A stretch of 64,000 nt of DNA from Ochromonas danica (taxonomy: Eukaryota; Sar; Chrysophyceae; Chromulinales; Chromulinaceae): the NCBI GenBank assembly GCA_015146655.1, contig VKHL01000032.1, forward strand, positions 164,110-228,109, read 5' to 3'. How positions within the stretch are numbered: the stretch's first letter is position 1; every line of letters starts with the position of its first letter. Shown here piece by piece: positions 57,362 through 64,000 of the stretch. The position numbers and the translations under genes were made by a program. The notes under the pieces were generated by a model that saw only the letters and a list, made by a program, of their open reading frames with translations, had not been told where the DNA came from and made no database searches.

Positions 57362-59109
57362 TTAAGCACGGTCATGGTTCTGTTGCGTTTCTCCATGGGC
57401 ATCATAGGACGACGACGCTGATGAGATCTTTTTGTTATCATCGTTAGTATTAGCCGAGACATCTTCGAAGTGACACCATTGCCTCTCCTTGGCAACATCT
57501 AGCACATAATACACCAAGAGACCTGAGAGAGACAACAACCCCGCCACGATGAGGGAAAGAGTAGAAGAAAAGTAGAGGATGACAAGAATGAAGGCCAGAG
57601 GGAAGGTCAAGATGACACACATGCCATAGAACCCCACAGGGATCTGATACGGTCGTGGCATGTCAGGACGAACACGACGAAGATGCAAGAATGCAAAGAA
57701 TTCGATTGCTTGACCAAAGCAGAAAAGAAGATTGAGCATGTCCACAACCTCTGAGAAGCTCATCCAACAAAGACACAGAATCCCTGCTGAAGAGAGCAAG
57801 ATACCATAGGTGGGAGTATCATAGTGGCTACGATGACCTAAGAAGGACGGCAGTATTCCACGATCAGCCATGCCAGCAATCTGCCAGGAGTCGGAGCTCA
57901 TTTCTGCTTCAAACATGCCCACATTCGTGAGTGCCGAGGCCAACATCATCCAGTAAGACAGCCAAGGACCCACAATCTCTCGACCCAGTTGAATGAAATA
58001 TCCATCTGTCCACGCCGAGAAAGGTGCGGAAGAAGCACCTGTGCCAATGAGGATTGGCAAGAAGGCGGAGAAGAAGACCAACAGCACGGCAATGCCCATG
58101 CCAAGTGGATAATTGCGGCCAGGATCTTGCACCTCTCCGGAGAAGCTTGCAGCACTTTCCTGTTAATAATACAAGTTTGGTAACAAAGATCCTTTTCCAA
58201 TCAATAAGAAACAAGCAAGAGACTTACCCAGAAATTGATATTCCAGAAGAACGTGTTCAACAGAAGACGCCAATCTACACCCCAAAACCCTCCAGGAGGT
58301 GTTAACATCCAGCGAGAAGGATCCACTTTGAATGCACCCAAAACACAAAAGAGAACGAAAGGAATCAGACTGACAAGACAGATTGCAATAGCAACTTTGC
58401 CAACGATATCCAATCCACGAAAGTTGAGATAGGTTAGTGCAATGGAGATGGCAACTACAAAGGCCCATCTCCAGAAAAGATGCCCTCCATTGTCGGCCAG
58501 GAAGCTGGGCGAGCCATCAGCATTGGCAAACAAAGCAATCAAACAATCCAGAAAGAGAATAGGATACAGCGCGTTGTCACTGACGCCACTGAGCCAGGAC
58601 AGCCATCCTTTTTGGAAGGCCCAAAAGGGACCAAAGGCAGCATCGACCCAAGCTACGGATCCACTTGCCTCGGGCATCGCAGTGCTGAGTTCAGCAGTGA
58701 TCAACGCCTCGGGAATGGCCCAGACGAGAAGCAAGCTAAACCCTGTTAAGGCGAAGAATGGTCCGCCAGCACGTACGATATCTTCAATGCCAAAAGGTCC
58801 ACCACTGACCTCATAAAAGATCAAGACGGTCAAGGCAGCCAAGCCCAGCTTCTTCTTCTTGTTCTCGATGGCGTAGTGGATATAAGGGGAAGGAGGGAAG
58901 GGTGACTGCTGAGGCTTGGTCAACAAAGCCCTCTTCTCATCCACACTATTACCACGTGGACCTTTGCCATCTGCTGGAGGCGCAGTTCTGAATTTCCCTG
59001 AGGCAGTCTCAATGAAACTGGACAAGATGCGCTGGGCAACTTGTGGCACAGGGAGGGAATACATCTTCCATCGTTCTCCGTGTGTTGGTTGGTCTGCTTC
59101 TCCAAACAT
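57362..59109 (-). CDS. PUT/LAT-type polyamine or amino-acid transporter (APC superfamily)
   Basis: Exons 59109-58228 and 58159-57362 encode 559 aa with about 12 hydrophobic helices. Motifs agree with plant polyamine-uptake transporters: GGPFGIEDIVRAGGPFFALT, FFWNINFWESAASFSGEV, GMADRGILPSFLGHRS, YDTPTYGIL and CWMSFSEVVDMLN, then RPDMPRPYQIPVGFYG. The splice joins NFW to ESAASFSGEV, a conserved region, so the intron is secure. Both termini are hydrophilic and cytosolic. Polyamine uptake is the best guess; other cationic or neutral amino acids are possible. Confidence 0.92.
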
Positions 59110-59732
59110 CTCTTGATTTAGTGTTATCGACAGGCAGTAGTAGTGATGGTAGTAGCAGTTGCAGTAATGCTAGTAGTAGTAGTAGTTGTTGTTGCGGTTG
59201 TTTGAATGTCTACAGACAATGAGTGGTGTTGATTGACTAATTTATTGTTTTTCTTGATATTGAGCTAATGTCATCTAAATACAGATGGAGAGCTGATGTG
59301 CAATCTTTGCATGATCTTCCTAGAGAACACGGTGGATGGTAAAAGGCACAAAGCCTTGAGGAGTCAACAAGTGACAAAGCAGGCCAAGGCAAGCAAAGCA
59401 CAGCCACTCCCAGCGCGTGTGTGTTGCTGTTGTGTGGGCCACTGTGCACACTCTGTGTGAATGCTGAGAAAGGTTACCCTCCAGTCCAGGGTCTAGGTGT
59501 TACAGTTCTATTACTCAAACGGGAATGGATGTGTATACCAACGAATACTGTATCTGATGAACACTAAGTAATTTTTCTTTTAGAACTTGTTCGTAATAAA
59601 GGGTATTAAAGCAAGTCAAGTCCCAACAGAGGAAGTTAATCTCCTCTTACCTCACGCAAATTGTACTAGTCCATCGTAACGCTCGGGTCAGTTGGAAATC
59701 AATCAATGCTAAAGTAGTCTAAAGTAAACAAG
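59110..59732. promoter_or_regulatory. Divergent upstream region with TAG/AGT microsatellite
   Basis: 623 bp between the transporter (-) and the next gene (+). It contains a (TAG)n-like repeat at 59136-59197 close to the transporter start. No recurring motif of the other promoters was found. Confidence 0.45.
59136..59197. repeat. Imperfect AGT/TAG microsatellite
   Basis: Runs such as TAGTAGTAGTAGTAG interspersed with AGTAATGC, passing into TTG triplets. Confidence 0.75.
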
Positions 59733-61404
59733 ATGGTACGTATAGAGAAGCATGGTAAGATAGAAGAAGTAAATAAATCCATGCCTACCAAGTACTGGCA
59801 ACGTACTCGTAAACTCACAGTTGATTATCTACGAGAGACACCTTTCGCATTGGATCGGCAACTAGAAGACCAAAAATATTCTCAAGAATTGAATAGAAAC
59901 CCACAGCTCTATCAACCAACTAAAGTTGATAAGACACGATCTGAATTAATACTAGCACCCAAAGGTGCTTCACGAGCGGTTGCTATGAAAGCGAACGCAG
60001 TGAACAAGTTTGTACGCGAGGCCACTGGGATTCACAATTACACGATCGTACCTCCACCTCGTGCTATCACCGATGATGATCCTAGTGTCAAAGAAATCCT
60101 TGACCCGGAGACTAATCCACGTGTACGATCTTATGCAGCAGAGGCTAAGATCAAACCAGTTCTCTGTTCGTTTGGCCATCGCCCTTCTTCCGCTTCGCGC
60201 ACTTTTCATCCAGCCACGATGAAGTTTCGATTGCCACATGGTGCTATTGTTCCACAAGTTGATCCACGGCGTTCTTCGGTGGGAATGCCAGTCGCTGTCT
60301 TGAAGAAAGTGATCAAAGCTCCTCCCATTGTCAATGTGATCGAAGAGGCCGAGAAAGCCGCCTCTGCCCATCCCTCCCCCACCCAGCAGTCCCCCATGTT
60401 TTCCAGGTCCACCAGTCCTAATAAACATGGTGGACCTTCTGTTTCCTACAATGACCTTTTCTTATCCAAAGAAGAACAAGATAGTCTCTTTGCTCCTGCA
60501 AAAGACAAGCGTGGATCCTTCAGCAGTCGCAGTCAAATGAGCCTAAACAGTGGACGATCACAAAATAGCAAACTTTCCCCTATTAACAGTCGTTCTCAAT
60601 CTAGTTGGGTTTCTAACAAGGAGGAAGATGATGTGGTGAACTTGAAGGAGATCTTCCAGGTTAGTTGGCGACTAGCCTATTGCCTCCTCTGGGCGCTGAT
60701 TGTTGATGCTTGAAATAGCCCAAAGATAGTCGACCTGCCTGGGACGAAGGATTTCATCGAGTCAATTTACCTCCTAGTCATGTCTTCAAGTTGCGATCAA
60801 GTGCTATCAACGCGAAAGAAAAGAAACCATTAGGCGAGCTACTGCACAGGTACAGTATTTACAAGATAGCCTCCTGTTTCACTCACTTATTGTGTTTGTT
60901 AACCTCACTTGGTTCATCCGTAGATTCTCCTCGTTGTCTGTGGCTGAGAATCAAAACCATCCCTTCTGTACGGAGAAACAAGAACTGGACAAGTTGCAAC
61001 GATCGGGCGTTGTTCCGCCAGTCCCAAAGAGTGTTCCTGTTAAATATCAAAAACTGTATTTTGATCCTTTGGATGCGGAGGTGAGAGATGTCCAGCGCTA
61101 TCATCAAAAAGCTGAAGAAGAGAAGACTGCCAAGAAGAAGGTCTGGGACTACAAACAAGCTCTCAAGACCATTCCTCAAGTCGATTACTATCCCACCAGC
61201 CTTGTCAAGACTGAGCTCCCAGTGGAGGATCCCAACTGGTCTACAGTGGAGCAAGATATGAAAGAATCTTTGCGAGAGGCGAAGAAGGGCAATCTGGAAG
61301 TACTTTATGAAACAACCTTTGCGAAACACGATCCGGAGGGAAAGCTTCGTATTCGCAGTGTGGAAGAGATGTATTTCAGAGATATGGGATCCACGGGGCG
61401 GTGA
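59733..61404 (+). CDS. Basic 512-aa protein of unknown function
   Basis: Exons 59733-60659, 60719-60849 and 60924-61404 fit in phase. The first 190 residues look conserved in character (KYWQRTRKLTVDYLRETPFA, KFVREATGIHNYTIVPPPR, FGHRPSSASRTFHPATMKFR). A Ser-rich disordered linker follows, then a C-terminal part with YFDPLDAEVRDVQRY and an EEEKTAKKK helix. No enzyme motif, membrane helix or signal peptide is seen. I do not recognise the family. Its Tyr/Pro-containing short motifs resemble microtubule- or axoneme-associated proteins only superficially. The first donor is GTTAGT. It is convergent with the Kelch-like gene, with 178 bp between stops. Confidence 0.75.
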
Positions 61405-61581
61405 TCGTGTTGTGGTATCAGAACAGGAAGTTATCAATGTGACTGGAGCAGTTCAACTGTTGCCAACGTATAGTTCAAAAAGATCTTTGTACATAGAAAA
61501 ATGAGTAAGTTAATGTAAATAACTACAGTATAAAGCCACGACACCACGATGAATGGGAGTGAAATAGAGGCAGAACGAGAA

Positions 61582-62946
61582 TCAGTAAAATTCCGCAGGC
61601 AAGCCCAGTGGATAGGTTACCGCAACAGTGTAATTCATACCCTCCGTACGCGCTGCGTCAAAATCCAACGAAATTCTCTCCAGAAATGCTCTATCGGCCT
61701 CGGACAGTGCTTGGCTGTGGCTCGTAGAGTGACCATCCCCTTCATTACTATGTTTGACTTGGGATGCCCAATAACAACCTCGCACATCATAAAAGTCCCA
61801 AGATTTCCAGATATTCTCTCCATGGACACCTCCAAAAATGAAGATCTTTGATCCAAAGACAGCAATTGCGCAATGAGCTCTTCTTCTTGGTTCAAGGAAA
61901 AATGTCACAAACACCCAACTCTGCTTTTGCTCATCAAACTTCTCGATAGATCCCACTGAATGCACAAACTCCTCCACATCGCCACCTATTGCATAAAGAC
62001 AACCATCAATCACAGCCAACTTAGGTGAGTATCGATGCCTCAGCATGTTTGGCCCAATTGTTGATGTAAAAGTGATGGGATTGTACAACTCCACACTATT
62101 TGTTGTAACCCATTGATCAGTAGAAATTCCACCAGCTAGCCATATAAATCCACCATAACTAGCCACTCCACAATGGGAGCGACCAGTTAGTAGTCCTTGT
62201 GGAAATACTTCCCACGACATTTTGAAATCTCCTGTTGATGTTGGGATCAAATGGAGTTTATAGACAATGTTAGAGCGCTCATTGGTTGAATTATGTTGGC
62301 CTCCCAATAAAAGAAGATGCTTTGTATGTACGATCACAGCCGGGGCAATCAGTGGTTGAGGTAAACAATCTCCATAATGCCAGGTATTGGAGAAGATGTT
62401 GTAGACTTCCACCCTTCCTGGAGAATCAACCCCTGACATGGACAACAACAATCCACGATAATAGACAGCACATCCATCTACTGATCTTTTGAATCCCAAG
62501 GAACATCTTCGTTTAAATCTTCCTGTGGTAGGATTGAATGCATGGAATACCCGATAGCTCATGTCTCCTCCTAACAAAAAGATTTTCGGGGTATGCAAGA
62601 TTGAATAAATAAAGAAGTTTGATAAAGTCTTTCCATAGCCATTCGACCACCAAACGTTTGTAGTGACAGCATGGCGTTGACCTCCTTCCCTCTTATCATC
62701 TTTCTGTGAGACTGTTCCTGCTGCTGCTATATGAGAAGAAGATTGAGAAGAAGCGGGGAGGAGGAAGTCATGTCCTTGCTGGATGACTCGAATCTCCTCT
62801 TCTAGACACTCTCCTATTGCCTTCTGGAAGCTCTTACAGGTGAGAGAGACGAGGAGGATATCTTTCACAGACACGGGGCTGAGCAGAAAGTGACAGATAG
62901 CAGACAATGAAGCGTCAGGCAGATGTAACAACTCTAACACCATCAT
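61582..62946 (-). CDS. F-box / Kelch-repeat protein
   Basis: A single-exon, 454-aa protein. The N terminus (LELLHLPDASLSAICHFLL, then VKDILLVSLTCKSF) has the spacing of an F-box. Residues about 125-390 contain five or six Kelch blades marked by GG followed by aromatic residues: KIFLLGGDM, LLLLGGQHN, FIWLAGGIS, CLYAIGGDV and KIFIFGGVHG, each preceded by a W or Y a few residues upstream of the pattern. This architecture is typical for substrate receptors of SCF ubiquitin ligases; the substrate is unknown. The first ATG of an ATG-ATG pair was chosen because the upstream codons are non-ATG. Confidence 0.82.
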   Translation of the reverse strand: MMVLELLHLPDASLSAICHFLLSPVSVKDILLVSLTCKSFQKAIGECLEEEIRVIQQGHDFLLPASSQSSSHIAAAGTVSQKDDKREGGQRHAVTTNVWWSNGYGKTLSNFFIYSILHTPKIFLLGGDMSYRVFHAFNPTTGRFKRRCSLGFKRSVDGCAVYYRGLLLSMSGVDSPGRVEVYNIFSNTWHYGDCLPQPLIAPAVIVHTKHLLLLGGQHNSTNERSNIVYKLHLIPTSTGDFKMSWEVFPQGLLTGRSHCGVASYGGFIWLAGGISTDQWVTTNSVELYNPITFTSTIGPNMLRHRYSPKLAVIDGCLYAIGGDVEEFVHSVGSIEKFDEQKQSWVFVTFFLEPRRRAHCAIAVFGSKIFIFGGVHGENIWKSWDFYDVRGCYWASQVKHSNEGDGHSTSHSQALSEADRAFLERISLDFDAARTEGMNYTVAVTYPLGLPAEFY

Positions 62947-63748
62947 CCATATCAACAACCCTTCGGATTTGCAGAAGCTTGTTACAATATCGTCCCTTCT
63001 CTGATATCAACAACCTCAATAATACTTCAAGACTCAAGAGTTCTTTCTACTAGAAAGACCCTATGTTGACCTTCCTGCACTTCACTGAAGCCAGAAAGCC
63101 AAATCTCTAGATTTTGGTTGTCTTTCTGCGTGTCTTTCTGGGTATGGTGGCGCTAATCTAAAGACGACAATGGGACAGTGTAAAACCAGATCTGATCTTA
63201 TTGGATCCGACTGAAGCTTACAGTCCTGAATACAGACTTATCAATTTGTTTGCAAGGCAAAACGACGGCTTTTGATAGGTCTGGAGGAACTCCCAGATCA
63301 TGTTTCTGAGCCGAGATATAGCAGCCCAAAGTTGAGTGAAGAGAGCCTGATTTGGCACTTGAGTGGTGAAAAAAGGAATCGTTAACTTAACAAGTATCAT
63401 ATGATAAAATGGTTGATTTTGATTGGAAATATCATGGGAAGAGTGTCAAAACGTATTGCACGGTTGAGAAACCACGCTAATTCGAGAAGGAGAGAGAAAG
63501 GGGAGCTTGCTTCGCACGACGAGGCGTTCGTATTACATAGAAGCCTTGACGATAGGAACTAAAGCTGCCTATTGAAGCTCAGCGCCTCCCCGTTGCTCTC
63601 TTTTTTAGAAAAGGTCAAGTACTTTTCCAGGATGGAGATATTATTATTGTGGGCCATGAGCGCTTGGTCGACGAGCAGTGACTCTTGCCCGGATAAGCCT
63701 ATACATCGCCAGGGGTCCTTCTATCTCCATACTATTGTTGCTCTAGCC
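62947..63748. other. Intergenic region
   Basis: Upstream of the F-box/Kelch gene and downstream of the edge fragment. It contains GTTAACTTAACAAG at about 63382. No convincing gene is seen. Confidence 0.45.
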
Positions 63749-63956
63749 TTTGCAATTCTTCCAGATTCCAATTGGGACTGACAAAAAACTCCAGAGCATT
63801 ACTTTCCGCCACTTGCTTGAAATTGCCGGCATTATTAGGTGAAGCAAAGATCCAAATTTCGCAGGGAAACCCTGTAAGAGCATCTTGAGGACCTTTTACA
63901 GCATCGAAGATCAGAAGAACAGTTTCTCGATCCTCCTTGAGCTCGGGAATGTCCTA
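63749..63956 (-). CDS. Terminal exon or remnant of a CRN/RHS-type NTPase (partial)
   Basis: On the minus strand, an acceptor (CAGTGTTTAG) at about 63957 opens a 69-codon frame ending at a TAG at 63749. It contains EIWIFASPNNAGNFKQV and FFVSPNWNLEEL. The pattern SP-N...(F/Y)K.., then W(S/N)LEEL is the signature of the C-terminal part of the NTPase in Crinkler/RHS proteins. The stop comes earlier than expected for the family, so it may be truncated. The rest of the gene would lie to the right of the window. Assignment is by motif memory only. Confidence 0.4.
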
Positions 63957-64000
63957 AACACTGGGACTAGAAATAGAATCGATTTTCACAGTTCTGCTTT

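Overview
This is a nuclear segment from a eukaryote with short spliceosomal introns (about 50-140 nt, GT-AG), roughly 43% GC, and about 20 protein genes on both strands plus one tRNA. The best clue to the organism is the ALB3-type thylakoid insertase at 44288-45898. It starts with a signal peptide whose predicted cleavage leaves a Phe at +1 (AKS|FNG), the bipartite targeting signature of plastids of red-algal secondary origin. With a BRCA1-like protein, a soluble-adenylyl-cyclase homologue, a DUF389 membrane protein and CRN/RHS-type remnants, this suggests a photosynthetic stramenopile. The exact lineage cannot be read from the window.

Left part (1-21 kb): a partial coiled-coil/polyQ gene, a decapeptide-repeat protein and a MOSC/mARC-like protein lie head-to-tail on the minus strand. 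They are followed by a soluble-adenylyl-cyclase-like gene ending in a CAAX box (+), a compact BRCA1-like RING-Tudor-BRCT-BRCT gene (-), a DUF389 protein (+), a 65-aa two-helix membrane protein (+), lipoyl synthase (-) and a metallophosphoesterase-fold protein that has lost metal ligands (+).

Middle (21-44 kb): two very large, divergently transcribed coiled-coil/Ser-rich genes share a small C-terminal GRxP-type module. The first of them also shares an N-terminal module with the gene at the left edge. Next come tRNA-Leu(CAA), an unknown acidic protein, a KMO-like FAD monooxygenase, a CH-CH/coiled-coil protein with a long Pro-Asp-rich N terminus, and a secreted or plastid EEP-family protein.

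Right part (44-64 kb): ALB3 is followed by a disturbed region. A perfect 393-bp direct repeat of the ALB3 3' end brackets about 2.36 kb that carries a frameshifted REase-plus-kinase pseudogene of the CRN/RHS effector type. After it come a purple acid phosphatase with a 22-nt microexon, a histidine phosphatase, a mosaic pseudogene copy of part of SCAPER, the SCAPER-like gene itself, a PUT-type polyamine/amino-acid transporter, an unknown 512-aa protein and an F-box/Kelch-like protein. At the right edge is an exon resembling a CRN/RHS NTPase C terminus.

Most genes look like ordinary housekeeping or signalling genes without operon-like coupling. Several adjacent genes share short divergent promoters containing recurring motifs (TTAACTTAAG, TGTGTTGCGTGGGG, TTGTTTCGA repeats). 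Exon boundaries were derived by hand from splice signals, reading phase and family similarity; no alignment was run.
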